This document shows positions 1 to 12,324 of a DNA stretch of 64,000 nt, piece after piece. The DNA is from Methylopila capsulata. GTDB lineage: Bacteria > Pseudomonadota > Alphaproteobacteria > Rhizobiales > Methylopilaceae. The notes beneath the pieces were generated by a model. It was given only the letters and a program-made list of their open reading frames with translations, was not told the origin of the DNA and ran no database searches. Each line of letters opens with the position of its first letter. Within the stretch, counting starts at the first letter, position 1. The translations under genes were made by a program, and so were the position numbers. The stretch covers positions 186,001 through 250,000 of the forward strand of contig NZ_JAFBCY010000001.1 in the NCBI RefSeq assembly GCF_016907975.1. The letters run 5' to 3'.

Positions 1-403
1 CGGCAAGCAGGGAAGGGGCGAAAGCCGCCCATCCGAGACCTCGGGCGCGCCCGACATCCGCCGATTGCGTCCCGCGCCCCGGGCGCGGTTCAGCGACGGC
101 GCCCGAAAGCCTTTGGCAGGATGCGAAAGAGGTAAGTCAGGCGGAGGGCGGCGTCTGTCGGACGGGGACAGCGCCGCGGCGCGAATGCGGACGCCATGGG
201 CGGGCTCGGGCTACGTCGCGGTCACGCATCGTCGTCGCGGGCGAACCCACGTTGATCGTTTCCAAGCTCCGCGGCTCGGCTACGCTTCGTTTCGCCCCCC
301 GAGGGCCGCGCGGAGCATTTCCGCGCGGCGAGCTCGATCATTCCAGCTTCGAACCTTGGGCCGGAATTTCCACCTTCGGGTCTTTCTCCACGCCGTCGCC
401 CGT
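1..403. other. No gene recognised (downstream of nrdJ)
   Basis: This stretch follows the 3' end of nrdJ and runs to the window edge. Open frames exist on both strands, but none has a recognisable protein, a good ribosome binding site or a plausible composition. I compared it by eye with the conserved cores of RNase P RNA and tmRNA and saw no match. It may hold the end of a neighbouring transcript. Confidence 0.4.
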
Positions 404-4099
<3,696 letters not shown>

Positions 4100-4375
4100 G
4101 ACGTCCAAGCTCCAGTCCGAAAGACGCCGCAGCGACGGGCGTCAAAGGCGAAAACGCATGCCGGCCCGCAGGGGTCCGGCGGCGGTCGTCGAGGCGCAGG
4201 GGCGCGAGCCCGCAAACAGATTGCGCGACGACGGTTCGGCGATCGCGAAATCGCCGTTCAAATGCAAAGGGCAGGTGTTACGCAGCGCGGGCCGCTCAGG
4301 CCTCGGCGACGGCTAGGAACGTAAATCGAGTCTTACGAGCCGTCGAGTCGGAACCTGGGTTTTCCACCCTGCTGA

Positions 4376-4422
4376 ACACTAGCTATCGTCGCGGCGCCAC
4401 CCATCGACACCAGATATGGTGT
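4376..4422 (-). promoter_or_regulatory. Tandem NrdR boxes upstream of nrdJ
   Basis: Two 16-bp elements lie at 4376-4391 (plus strand ACACTAGCTATCGTCG) and 4407-4422 (ACACCAGATATGGTGT). The second is a near-perfect palindrome. Their starts are 31 bp apart, which places them on the same face of the helix, the classical arrangement for the ATP-cone repressor NrdR. They fit the known pattern acaCwAtATaTwGtgt, the second better than the first. They lie in the only intergenic region next to nrdJ, so repression of nrdJ is the natural reading. Confidence 0.75.
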
Positions 4423-4522
4423 CTCGCAACCAGTGAATCAAACGTTGACGACGCCCCGGATCAATCGCTGGAAGCCCTGGCGCCACGCCGCTTCCTTACG
4501 GTTTCCGCCGCAGAAAGAGCCG

Positions 4523-4543
4523 TGTGGATAGCAGTGGGGATAA
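4523..4543. promoter_or_regulatory. Two DnaA-like boxes
   Basis: TGTGGATAG (4523-4531) and TGGGGATAA (4535-4543) each match 8 of 9 bases of the reverse-complement DnaA box TGTGGATAA. They have the same orientation and start 12 bp apart. They sit about 100 bp beyond the NrdR boxes in the nrdJ / NDUFA12 intergenic region. DnaA boxes occur at nrd promoters in other bacteria. The rest of 4423-4738 shows nothing else I can name apart from a possible promoter. Confidence 0.35.
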
Positions 4544-4673
4544 CGCTGGACGGGCTTGCCGCGGGGCCGATGGCGGCGAGTGTGGGAACCTCGGCGTGCG
4601 CCCTCATACGCGAAAGACGGGCTCCACTGCGGTGGACTGACTTTCGGGCAGAGAGGCTCGGGCCGCACGAGTC

Positions 4674-4702
4674 TGGACAAGGCCGTCGCGTCGGACCATA
4701 CC
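4674..4702 (+). promoter_or_regulatory. Possible sigma-70 promoter for the NDUFA12 gene
   Basis: TGGACA (4674-4679), a 17-bp spacer and CATACC (4697-4702) lie about 37 bp before the start codon. The -35 matches TTGACA at five of six positions; the -10 is weak, as is common in GC-rich alphaproteobacteria. Confidence 0.3.
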
Positions 4703-4738
4703 GTTGACGCACCCAACACTGCGAGGCCCCGCCGCGCC

Positions 4739-5158
4739 ATGTCCTTGATGAGCGTTCTGACCGACATCTTTACCTGGTGGAACGGGTCCACCATCGGCAC
4801 GCGGGTCGCGCTGCGGGGAGGGGAGTTCGTCGGCGAGGACGAGGTCGGCAACCGGTACTACCGGCTGAAGAACGACCCGACCAAGAACGCCGCCTTCGGA
4901 ACCGAGCGCCGCTGGGTGGTCTACGCCGGCTACGCCGACGCCTCCGCCATCCCGACCGGCTGGCACGGCTGGATGCACCACACCGTCGATACGCCGCCGA
5001 CGGCGGAGACCTACGCCGCCAAGGAGTGGCAGAAGCCGCACCGGTCCAACAAGACCGGCTCGGTCGAGGCCTACCGCCCCAAGGGGTCGACCCTGTCGGC
5101 CGATCGCCGCCGCCCGGCCGCGACCGGGGACTACGACGCCTGGTCGCCGGGCGCCTGA
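4739..5158 (+). CDS. NADH:ubiquinone oxidoreductase subunit NDUFA12
   Basis: Accessory subunit of respiratory complex I, found in mitochondria and in alphaproteobacteria, bound to the peripheral arm on the cytoplasmic side. The 139-residue product has the family pattern: an N-terminal segment with WWNG and GTR, then GNRYYR, RRWVVYAGYADASAIP, WHGWMHH, and a tail of basic and proline residues. I start it at the ATG at 4739; a second ATG lies three codons on at 4748. It is followed 88 bp later by the DUF2155 gene on the same strand, a pairing common in Rhizobiales, so the two may be cotranscribed. Confidence 0.93.
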   Translation: MSLMSVLTDIFTWWNGSTIGTRVALRGGEFVGEDEVGNRYYRLKNDPTKNAAFGTERRWVVYAGYADASAIPTGWHGWMHHTVDTPPTAETYAAKEWQKPHRSNKTGSVEAYRPKGSTLSADRRRPAATGDYDAWSPGA

Positions 5159-5246
5159 TCGTCCCACGCGCCGCCCCGACGGGGCCGCATTTGGCGGGCT
5201 TTGTCGCGACAGGCATCCGCCACGTCTCGCCCGCGGGAATCGCTTC

Positions 5247-5735
5247 GTGTCCTTCAGACGTTTCCTGACCGCCGCCGCCCTGTCCGCCGGCGCGCTCCAT
5301 GGAGCCCCGGCGCTGGCCCAGAATCCCGGCACGGCGCCGATCGGCCCTCAGCCGAAGGCGGCGAAGCCCGAGATCGTCGCGCCGACCCCGCGCATCGACA
5401 ATCCGGTGGCGGTGTTCAACGGTTTGGACAAGATCACCGGCCGCATCACCGAATTCGACGCGCCGATCGACAAGACGGTGGCTTTCGGCGAGCTCAAGGT
5501 CACGCCGCACGTGTGCTACACGCGGCCGCCGACCGAAGCGCCGAACACGACGTCGTATGTCGACGTGGTCGAGACGACGCTGGCCAACGAGCAGAAGAAG
5601 ATCTTCTCGGGCTGGATGTTCGCCTCAAGCCCTGGGCTGTCCGGGGTCGAACACCCGATTTACGATGTGTGGCTGGTCGACTGCAAAGGCGGCGCCCGCC
5701 CACAGGCCCCGCAGGGCCCGACGCTCGGCGAGTGA
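5247..5735 (+). CDS. Exported DUF2155 domain protein
   Basis: The 162-residue product begins with a signal peptide (MSFRRF, a hydrophobic alanine-rich run, then APALAQ as a likely cleavage site near residue 25). After a proline-rich linker comes the DUF2155 domain: KITGRITEFDAPIDKTVAFGEL, a cysteine in HVCYTRPP, FSGWMFASSPGL and a C-terminal VWLVDCKG. The two cysteines could form a disulfide in the periplasm. No biochemical function is established. The start is a GTG; no better start with a leader sequence is visible. It follows the NDUFA12 gene. Confidence 0.85.
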   Translation: MSFRRFLTAAALSAGALHGAPALAQNPGTAPIGPQPKAAKPEIVAPTPRIDNPVAVFNGLDKITGRITEFDAPIDKTVAFGELKVTPHVCYTRPPTEAPNTTSYVDVVETTLANEQKKIFSGWMFASSPGLSGVEHPIYDVWLVDCKGGARPQAPQGPTLGE

Positions 5736-5792
5736 GCGGCGGCCCGCGCCGCAGCCATCAAACGTGACCGCCGCGCCGGCGCCCGTCGCGCC

Positions 5793-6551
5793 TCAGATGT
5801 CGCCGGGGACGTTGTCGCCGTAGGGCGGCCGCGGGATCTCGATGTGCGCGGTCCGCAACGCCGCCGACCACCGCTCGCGAAGATCGAGGAAATACGGCTC
5901 CGTCGGCTCGATCCTGTAATCGAGCTCGGGCGTCAGGGCGTCCTTCCGCAGCACGAGAACGTCGATGGGCGGCCCGACGCCGAGGTTCGAGCGCATCGTC
6001 GAATCCATCGAGATCAGGCCGATCTTGAGCGCGTCGTAGAGCTCGGTCTCGTACTTCACCGCCCGGTCGAGGATGGGCTTGCCGTACTTGTGCTCGCCGA
6101 TCTGGAAATAGGGCGTGTCCGGCGTCACCTCGATGAAGTTGCCAGCGGCGTAGATCATGAAGAGGCGCAGGCGTCCGCCGGCGACCTGGCCGCCGAACAG
6201 CAACTGCACGTCGAAGCGCGCGGACATCTGCTCCAGGCTGGGGCCGTCGGTGCGCCACACCTCGCGCACGGCGCGGCCCACGAGTTGGGCCGCCTTGAAC
6301 ATGGTCGGCTGATTCTCGAGCGTCTCGAGCTCTCCGGTCTCCGGGTTCTCGAGTCCCTCCGCCAGAAGGCTCAGGACGGACTGGCTGATCGAGAGGTTCC
6401 CGGAGGTCGCGATCGCCAGCACGCGGCGGCCCTTCTCCGAGACGATCTTGAGTTTCCTGAAGACCGCGATGTTGTCGATGCCTGCGTTCGTGCGCGTGTC
6501 GGCGATCATGACGAGGCCGTCGCGGACGAGAATGCCGACGCAATAGGTCAT
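5793..6551 (-). CDS. Anbu-type proteasome-like peptidase
   Basis: Ancestral beta-subunit-like member of the proteasome/HslV family of N-terminal nucleophile hydrolases, 252 residues. The sequence begins MTYCVG, so removal of the first Met would expose Thr1; Asp17 and a Lys at 32 (mature numbering) occupy the usual active-site positions. Anbu proteins form open helical rings, and their substrates are unclear. It is the last gene of a leftward cluster with ATP-grasp, alpha-E, transglutaminase and membrane proteins, the usual company of Anbu, which suggests it processes the product of those enzymes. It is 126 bp downstream of the membrane protein gene, so it may also have its own promoter. Confidence 0.92.
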   Translation of the reverse strand: MTYCVGILVRDGLVMIADTRTNAGIDNIAVFRKLKIVSEKGRRVLAIATSGNLSISQSVLSLLAEGLENPETGELETLENQPTMFKAAQLVGRAVREVWRTDGPSLEQMSARFDVQLLFGGQVAGGRLRLFMIYAAGNFIEVTPDTPYFQIGEHKYGKPILDRAVKYETELYDALKIGLISMDSTMRSNLGVGPPIDVLVLRKDALTPELDYRIEPTEPYFLDLRERWSAALRTAHIEIPRPPYGDNVPGDI

Positions 6552-6677
6552 GATACGCTTGAGCCCCGGCTGACGTGACGCGGGACGCTATCAAGAGACT
6601 CCCGCCAGCGCCAATGACTTGCGGCCCGATCCCGCATGGAAGCGGGGCAGGCGTGACATTTGGGCGCCGGCGGCGGC

Positions 6678-7118
6678 TCAGATCGCGTGCGCCGCGCTCC
6701 GCGGACCGACGATCCGGAGCAGAAGCGCCGTCCCCAGGCCCCATGCGCCGTTTACGGCCAGCGCCACGAGAACTCCGGCGAGCGGGAACCCGCCGCCCAC
6801 GGGCGCGCCCTTAAGCGGCTGCACCACGAACCATGCGACCAGGCTCGGGGCGATCGCGCCGAAGAGCAGGGCGACGATCCAATAGCTCGGGGATTTGGGA
6901 AACCGGAGCAGAAGGAACGCCAAGGCGACGCCCCAGAGGCCGCCGAAGAAGCTCGCGGAGATCACCCGGGCAACGCCGAACGGCGCCGTCGGCGCCAGGG
7001 ACCAGGGCTGCGCCGCCGTTAGGCCGCCTGCGGCGAGAAGCGCGAGCATGCCTTGATGGAACACCAGCACCGAAACGAACCCGGCCGCGAAGGCGGCCGC
7101 CAAACGATATCCAGTCAT
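6678..7118 (-). CDS. Small membrane protein of unknown function in the Anbu cluster
   Basis: 146 residues with about four predicted membrane helices: near 4-32 (containing FHQGML), 50-70, 78-100 and 115-135. Motifs include FHQG in the first helix and APTAPFGV after it. The sequence resembles a widespread unnamed proteobacterial family of small FHQG-containing membrane proteins, but I know of no function. The ATG at 7118 is preceded by AAGGA at good distance; longer readings upstream overlap the transglutaminase gene and are not credible. It lies 43 bp after the transglutaminase gene and before Anbu, so it belongs to that transcription unit and may tie the system to the membrane. Confidence 0.8.
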   Translation of the reverse strand: MTGYRLAAAFAAGFVSVLVFHQGMLALLAAGGLTAAQPWSLAPTAPFGVARVISASFFGGLWGVALAFLLLRFPKSPSYWIVALLFGAIAPSLVAWFVVQPLKGAPVGGGFPLAGVLVALAVNGAWGLGTALLLRIVGPRSAAHAI

Positions 7119-7161
7119 GCGAGATCCTTGATCGCGCGGCGCTGCGCCGCCTGATCGAGAT

Positions 7162-8061
7162 CTAGCGCTGCGACTGCGTCTGCCCACCGATGGCGGGCGT
7201 ATCGGGCCCGGGATCGTTGCGGACGTTTCGACGGTAGTTGCGCGTGGCTTGGCAGTCGCTGACCACGGCGGAAATGTCGAGCGTCTCGCCGCCGCCGCCG
7301 TAATGGGTCCCGCGGACGGGGGCCGCGCCAAGGTAATCGAGCGCGCTCGCGAGCCGGACGTGCCGGTCCGTGGTGGATACGCCGGTCGAAGGGTCGAACC
7401 CCACCCAGCCGAGGCCCGGCACATGGGCTTCGACCCAGGCGTGGCCGCCGTCGTTCGCGGGCTCCGCTTCATCCTCGCGCCGGTAGTAGCCGCTGACGTA
7501 GCGCGCGGGAATGCCGAGGTGGCGAGCGGCGACCAGGAAGACATGGGCCAGGTCGTGGCTCGCGCCGCGTTTCAGGCGGAACGCTTCGGCCGCCGTCGTC
7601 ATGCTGTCGCGCGGGCCGCGCTCGTAGGTCATGTCCTCGTGCAGCGTTGCCAGCAGAGTGTGGAGTTGCGCCAGCACGTCGCCGGGGCTCTCCGAGATGA
7701 CGGCTTCGGCGTAGGCGCCGATGTCGAGATCCGGCGCCGTAAGGTCAGTATTCCGCAGGTAGAGCGCAGGCGGGAAGCGCTCGAGCGTCGAGCGCACCAC
7801 GCCGGCGTTGTCCAGCGTCTCCACTTCGCCCTCGACCAGCACGGTCAGGGTCTCGATCGGACCCTCGGCGGCGAACACATGCGTGAGGTTGCCGAAGGCG
7901 TCCTCCGACGAGCGGAGGCGGCAGTTGCGGTCGACGTCGAGCCGCCACCGAACCACGTGCTGGCCCTCGTAGTTTCGCGGCGTCAGTCGAAGGGTCTGGA
8001 CGACCGCGCTCGCGGGGGTCTCGAAGCCGTAGGTGATCTGATGGCGAATGCTCAGGCGCAT
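7162..8061 (-). CDS. Transglutaminase-like protein of the Anbu cluster, catalytic Cys replaced by Ser
   Basis: 299 residues: an N-terminal beta domain of bacterial transglutaminase-like proteins (about 1-100) and a transglutaminase-fold core (about 125-235). The core has RGASHDLAHVF, then ARHLGIPARYVSGYY, GGHAWVEAH and GWVGFDPSTG. The His (207) and Asp (223) of the triad are present, but the position that is normally Cys (as in GVCQD) is Ser168, codon AGC at 7558-7560. The protein may be inactive as a thiol enzyme, use serine, or serve as a binding protein. It lies between the alpha-E gene (40 bp upstream) and the membrane protein gene. Confidence 0.92.
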   Translation of the reverse strand: MRLSIRHQITYGFETPASAVVQTLRLTPRNYEGQHVVRWRLDVDRNCRLRSSEDAFGNLTHVFAAEGPIETLTVLVEGEVETLDNAGVVRSTLERFPPALYLRNTDLTAPDLDIGAYAEAVISESPGDVLAQLHTLLATLHEDMTYERGPRDSMTTAAEAFRLKRGASHDLAHVFLVAARHLGIPARYVSGYYRREDEAEPANDGGHAWVEAHVPGLGWVGFDPSTGVSTTDRHVRLASALDYLGAAPVRGTHYGGGGETLDISAVVSDCQATRNYRRNVRNDPGPDTPAIGGQTQSQR

Positions 8062-8101
8062 GAACCGTCCGGTCCCATGTCGTCGAAATGAGGCGTGCGC
8101 G

Positions 8102-9043
8102 TCATACCAGGTACTGCTCCGCGATCGCGGCGCCGAGGCGGTTGTTGTCCGCGATGAACTCGGTGATGAACTCGTGCAGACCCCCCTGGAAGACCTGCTT
8201 GATCTCGGCGTTTTCGAGCTTGATCCGGGTCGAGCGGGCGATCCGCTGAGCGGGCCCCTGACGTCCGTAGCCGCTGGCGAGATCGTCGAGGTGCCGCACC
8301 AGGTCGCCGTAGCAGGCGGCGAGCGACCGCGGCATCTGGTCGTTGAGGATCAGCAGGTCAGCGATCAGCCACGGCTTCAGGCTTTCGCGGTACACCCAAT
8401 GATAGCTCGTGACCGCCGACACCGCCCGCAGGATGGCCGACCACTGGTAGTAGTCCAGCCCGCCGCCGACCTGCGTCTCCTTCGGCAGCAGCAGGTGGTA
8501 CTTCACGTCGAGGATGCGCGCGGTGTTGTCCGCCCGCTCCAGCAGCATGCCGAGCCGAGAGAAGTCGTAGATGTCGTTCCGCAGCATCGTGCGGTGGCCG
8601 GAGCCGTCGAACCGGAGCCCGATCTCCTTGACCCAGCCGAGGAAGCGCGTGAGCTCCTCGCCCTCGAGCTTCCGATCCTGCCGCCGACGCAGCTCGAGCC
8701 AGGCGCCGTTGATGGCCTCCCACATCTCCACGGTCAGCGCCGTGCGAACCGCGCGGGCGTTGTGCCGGGCGACCTCGAAGCAACTGACGATCGAGGAGGG
8801 GTTCTCCTTCTCGAACACGAGGTAGTCGATCACGGTCTCGGCCGTGGCGTCCTCGTACTTCGCGAAGAACCCATCGTCGCAGCCCGCGGTGAAGACCGCG
8901 CTCTCCCACTCGTTGCTGGAGCCGGCGTAGGCCACGGGAAGCGACGCGAGGCGCTGGGTCGCCTCCAGGATGCGGGCGAGCGCTTCCGCGCGCTCGACGT
9001 AGCGCGACAGCCAGAACAGGTTGTCGGCGGTGCGGCTCAGCAT
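8102..9043 (-). CDS. Alpha-E domain protein (DUF403)
   Basis: 313-residue, mostly helical protein of the alpha-E family, recognised from the N-terminal signature MLSRTADNLFWLSRYVERAE and the SRLGMLLERADNTARILD region near 185. It is almost always encoded next to the circularly permuted ATP-grasp protein and a transglutaminase, and is thought to act with them in a peptide ligation or modification pathway; its biochemical role is unproven. The ATP-grasp gene ends 49 bp upstream and the transglutaminase gene starts 40 bp downstream, so cotranscription is likely. Confidence 0.95.
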   Translation of the reverse strand: MLSRTADNLFWLSRYVERAEALARILEATQRLASLPVAYAGSSNEWESAVFTAGCDDGFFAKYEDATAETVIDYLVFEKENPSSIVSCFEVARHNARAVRTALTVEMWEAINGAWLELRRRQDRKLEGEELTRFLGWVKEIGLRFDGSGHRTMLRNDIYDFSRLGMLLERADNTARILDVKYHLLLPKETQVGGGLDYYQWSAILRAVSAVTSYHWVYRESLKPWLIADLLILNDQMPRSLAACYGDLVRHLDDLASGYGRQGPAQRIARSTRIKLENAEIKQVFQGGLHEFITEFIADNNRLGAAIAEQYLV

Positions 9044-9092
9044 ACGGGCGGCGTCCTCGTTCGTCCTGCGGTCATGGGTTCGGCGGCGATGC

Positions 9093-10514
9093 TCATTCGT
9101 CCAGCACCCAGGTGTCCTTGGTGCCGCCGCCCTGGCTCGAGTTCACCACCAGCGACCCTTCGCGCATCGCCACGCGGGTGAGGCCGCCGGGCACGATCCG
9201 GACGCCGTCGGAGCCCGTCAGCACGAAGGGCCTGAGATCCACGTGCCGCGGCGCGACGCCGGAGTTCACGTAGGTCGGGCACGTCGAGAGCGCGAGCGTC
9301 GGCTGCGCGATGAACCCGGCCGGCGAGGCGATGAGCTTGGCGCGGAACAGCTCGATCTGCTCCTTCGAGGCGTGGGGCCCGACGAGCATGCCGTAGCCGC
9401 CGGAGCCGTGGACCTCCTTCACCACCAGCTCGGGCAGGTGGTCGAGCACGTATTTCAGCGCTTCCGGTTCGCGGCAGCGGTAGGTCGGCACGTTCTTCAG
9501 GATCGGCTCGGCGCCGAGGTAGAATTTGATGATCTCCGGCATGTAGCTGTAGATCGCCTTGTCGTCGGCGACGCCCGTGCCGACCGCGTTGGTCAGCGTG
9601 ACGTTGCCGGCGTGGTAGGCGGCCATCAGCCCCGGCACGCCGAGCACGCTGTCGGGCCGGAACACCAGCGGGTCCAGGAACTCGTCGTCGAGCCGGCGAT
9701 AGATCACGTCGACCCGCTTCGGCCCTTCGGTCGTCCGCATGTAGACGACGTCGTCCCGCACGAAGAGGTCGCGTCCCTCCACCAATTCGATGCCGAGCTT
9801 GTCGGCGAGGAACGAGTGCTCGTAATAGGCCGAGTTGTAGACGCCGGGCGTCAGCAGCACGACGTTGGGATCGGCCGAGGACGACCGTGGCGCGAGCGAC
9901 CGCAGCGTGGCGAGCAGTTCGTCGGAGTAACGTTCGACCGGCGCCACCCGATGACGCGAGAACAGCTCCGGGAACAGGCGGATCATCACCTCCCGGTTTT
10001 CCAGCATGTAGGAGACGCCAGAAGGCGTGCGGGCGTTGTCTTCGAGGACATAGAAGGTCTCGGAGTCCACCCGCACGATGTCGATGCCGGCGATGTGCAC
10101 CCAGATGTCGTGCGGCGGAGTCTTGCCCGCCATCTCTGGGCGGAACGCCTCGTTCTGGAAGACCAGGTCCTCCGGAATGATGCCGGCCTTAAGAATCTCG
10201 CGGCGGCCGTAGATGTCCGAAATGAAGCGGTTCAGCGCGTCGACGCGCTGCTCCAGCCCGACGCTCAGGCGTCCCCACTCCTCGGCGGTGATAATCCGCG
10301 GAATGATGTCGAACGGGATCAGCCGCTCCTGCGCCTGCTGGTCGCCATAGACCGCGAAGGTGATGCCGATGCGCCGGAACAGAAGCTCCGCCTCTTCGAC
10401 GCGGTAGTTCAGCAGCTCGGCGGGGGCCGTCTTAAGCCATTCCGAAAGCTTGGCGTACGCCTGCCGGACGGAGCCGTCGGCCAGGGTCATTTCATCGAAA
10501 GGTGCGGTGCTCAA
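9093..10514 (-). CDS. Circularly permuted type 2 ATP-grasp protein
   Basis: 473 residues, full length for the family. ATP-grasp enzymes activate a carboxylate as acyl phosphate and join it to an amine; the substrate of this family is not known. Family landmarks are FEDN-like EDNARTPSGVSYMLENRE near 155, LTPGVYNSAYYEHSFLAD near 220, NAVGTGVADDKAIYSYMPE near 310, and the glycine-rich VHGSGGYGMLVGP near 375 that should contact ATP. It is the first gene of the five-gene leftward unit ending with Anbu. Confidence 0.95.
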   Translation of the reverse strand: MSTAPFDEMTLADGSVRQAYAKLSEWLKTAPAELLNYRVEEAELLFRRIGITFAVYGDQQAQERLIPFDIIPRIITAEEWGRLSVGLEQRVDALNRFISDIYGRREILKAGIIPEDLVFQNEAFRPEMAGKTPPHDIWVHIAGIDIVRVDSETFYVLEDNARTPSGVSYMLENREVMIRLFPELFSRHRVAPVERYSDELLATLRSLAPRSSSADPNVVLLTPGVYNSAYYEHSFLADKLGIELVEGRDLFVRDDVVYMRTTEGPKRVDVIYRRLDDEFLDPLVFRPDSVLGVPGLMAAYHAGNVTLTNAVGTGVADDKAIYSYMPEIIKFYLGAEPILKNVPTYRCREPEALKYVLDHLPELVVKEVHGSGGYGMLVGPHASKEQIELFRAKLIASPAGFIAQPTLALSTCPTYVNSGVAPRHVDLRPFVLTGSDGVRIVPGGLTRVAMREGSLVVNSSQGGGTKDTWVLDE

Positions 10515-10619
10515 GCCTCGGCCTCGCTGCGGTGTCCTGGAATGATGCTAATCCGGATCGGCCGCGTGGAAAGGGGTAGTCTGCGCGTTTTTGGTGCAGG
10601 ACGCCTGCGCAAAGTCTCA

Positions 10620-11396
10620 TCAAATCAGCTTCAGACCCCTGAAACTCGCGTGTCCTTCACGCCCGACGATGACGTGGTCGTGCACGAGAATTCCGAGTGG
10701 CTTCCCGACGTCCACGATTGTTTTCGTCATCTCGATGTCGGCGCGGCTCGGAGTCGGGTCGCCGGACGGGTGGTTGTGGACGAGGATGAGCGCAGTCGCC
10801 CGCAGCTCAAGCGCCCGCCGGACGACCTCGCGTGGGTAGACCGGCGTGTGGTCGACGGTTCCGGTCTGCTGCACTTCGTCGGCGATCAGGGCGTTCCGCT
10901 TGTCGAGGAACAGGATCCGGAAGCGCTCGCGATCCTCGAAGGCCATGGCGGTACGGCAGTAATCGATGACGGCGGACCAAGACGACAGCACCGGACGCTT
11001 GCCGATGGCGCCCTTGGCGAAGCGGCGCGCCGCGCCTTCCAGGATCTTGAAGTCGGTCGCCGTGGCGTCCTTGACGCCCTTGATCTCGACGAGGCGCTCG
11101 TAGGGCGCCGCGAGCGCTTCCGCGAAAGAGCCGAAGGTCGCGACCAGCTGCTTGGCCAACGGCTTGACGTCTTTCATGGGGATCGTGCGAAAGAGCACCA
11201 GCTCCATCAGCTCGTAATCTGGGAGCGAGTCCGGCCCGGTTTCGAGAAACCGCGCCCGCAGGCGTTCGCGGTGCCCGGCGTAGTGCGGCGCCTCAACCTT
11301 AGGCGCCGATTTTTGAGGGGAGCGGACCGGCCGCGCCTCCGATAGGCCCGGCAGCTCCACTTCTCCGCCGTCGCCGCTTCGAGCCCTCGTCGCCAT
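10620..11396 (-). CDS. radC: RadC-family JAB-domain protein
   Basis: 258 residues. An N-terminal helix-hairpin-helix-like part ([14 protein letters not shown] near 90) precedes a JAB/MPN metalloprotease-fold domain whose metal site [14 protein letters not shown] is complete (HxHx7Sx2D). The name comes from DNA repair, but a repair role has been refuted in E. coli and the true activity is unknown. I start it at the ATG at 11396, with GAAGG a little far upstream; a TTG at 11438 would add 14 residues. It lies between map (upstream) and the ATP-grasp gene, 105 bp away. Confidence 0.9.
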   Translation of the reverse strand: MATRARSGDGGEVELPGLSEARPVRSPQKSAPKVEAPHYAGHRERLRARFLETGPDSLPDYELMELVLFRTIPMKDVKPLAKQLVATFGSFAEALAAPYERLVEIKGVKDATATDFKILEGAARRFAKGAIGKRPVLSSWSAVIDYCRTAMAFEDRERFRILFLDKRNALIADEVQQTGTVDHTPVYPREVVRRALELRATALILVHNHPSGDPTPSRADIEMTKTIVDVGKPLGILVHDHVIVGREGHASFRGLKLI

Positions 11397-11493
11397 ACGC
11401 TTCACGCCTTCGCCCACGCACGAAGCGTGGCGCGGCAAGCGGCGCGCCGCAAGTGAGTCGTGGCGCGAATCGGTCGTGAAACGCGGCGCCGCC

Positions 11494-12324
11494 TCAGGCG
11501 GAGGCGGCGAACGTCGGCTGGTGAAGCCCGCGCGGCGACAGAGTGAAGATTTCGCAGCCTTCGTCCGTCACGCCGATCATGTGCTCGAACTGCGCCGAGA
11601 GCGACCGGTCGCGCGTCACTGCGGTCCAGCCGTCGGCGAGCACCTTCACGTGAGGACGGCCGAGATTGATCATCGGCTCCACGGTGAAGAACATGCCCGG
11701 CTTCAGCGAAACGCCTTCGCCGGCGCGGCCATAGTGCAGGATGTTCGGTTCGTCGTGGAAAAGGCGGCCGATGCCGTGCCCGCAGAAGTCGCGCACCACC
11801 GAGGTCCGTTCGCTCTCGGCGTAGTCCTGGATCGCCGCGCCGATGTCGCCGGTGGTCGCGCCGGGCTTGATCGCGGCGAGGCCGCGCATCAGCGACTCGT
11901 AGGTGATCTCGATCAGCCGCTCGGCCCGACGCGGGATCTGACCCACCGGATACATCCGGCTCGAATCCCCATGCCAGCCGTCGAGGATGACGGTCACGTC
12001 GATGTTGACGATGTCCCCCTCGCGCAGCGGCTTGTCGTTCGGGATGCCGTGGCAGACGACGTGGTTGATCGAGGTGCAGATCGTCTTGGTGTAGCCGCGG
12101 TAATAGAGGCACGCCGGCAGCGCGCCGTGGTCCATCACGAACTCGAGCGCCAGTTTGTCGAGCGCTTCGGTCGTCACGCCCGGCGCCACATGGTCGTTCA
12201 TGAGGTCAAGCGCTTCCGCCACCAGCCGGCCGGCGCGCCGCATCCCTTCGAACGCCTCGGCGTCATGAATCTTGATCGCCCCGTTCTTGCGGAGCGGAGC
12301 GGTCTGGGCGTCGACGAAGGTCAT
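11494..12324 (-). CDS. map: Type I methionine aminopeptidase
   Basis: Removes the initiator methionine from nascent proteins. 276 residues with all five metal ligands visible: the aspartates of [18 protein letters not shown], the His of [13 protein letters not shown], the Glu of FTVEPM and the Glu of QFEH. The ATG at 12324 gives the usual length; the frame stays open upstream but reads as non-protein. A possible promoter (TTGCGA, 17 bp, ATCGTA) would put transcription start very close to this ATG, so the message may have almost no leader. Confidence 0.96.
   Translation of the reverse strand: MTFVDAQTAPLRKNGAIKIHDAEAFEGMRRAGRLVAEALDLMNDHVAPGVTTEALDKLALEFVMDHGALPACLYYRGYTKTICTSINHVVCHGIPNDKPLREGDIVNIDVTVILDGWHGDSSRMYPVGQIPRRAERLIEITYESLMRGLAAIKPGATTGDIGAAIQDYAESERTSVVRDFCGHGIGRLFHDEPNILHYGRAGEGVSLKPGMFFTVEPMINLGRPHVKVLADGWTAVTRDRSLSAQFEHMIGVTDEGCEIFTLSPRGLHQPTFAASA

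Noticed and set aside
4100-4375. Cobalamin riboswitch before nrdJ
   Set aside because: I looked for the B12 box and its flanking stems on the minus strand and did not find them; the NrdR boxes are a better explanation for control.
4523-4543. Replication origin
   Set aside because: Two DnaA-like boxes alone, without an AT-rich unwinding region or origin-linked genes, do not make an origin.
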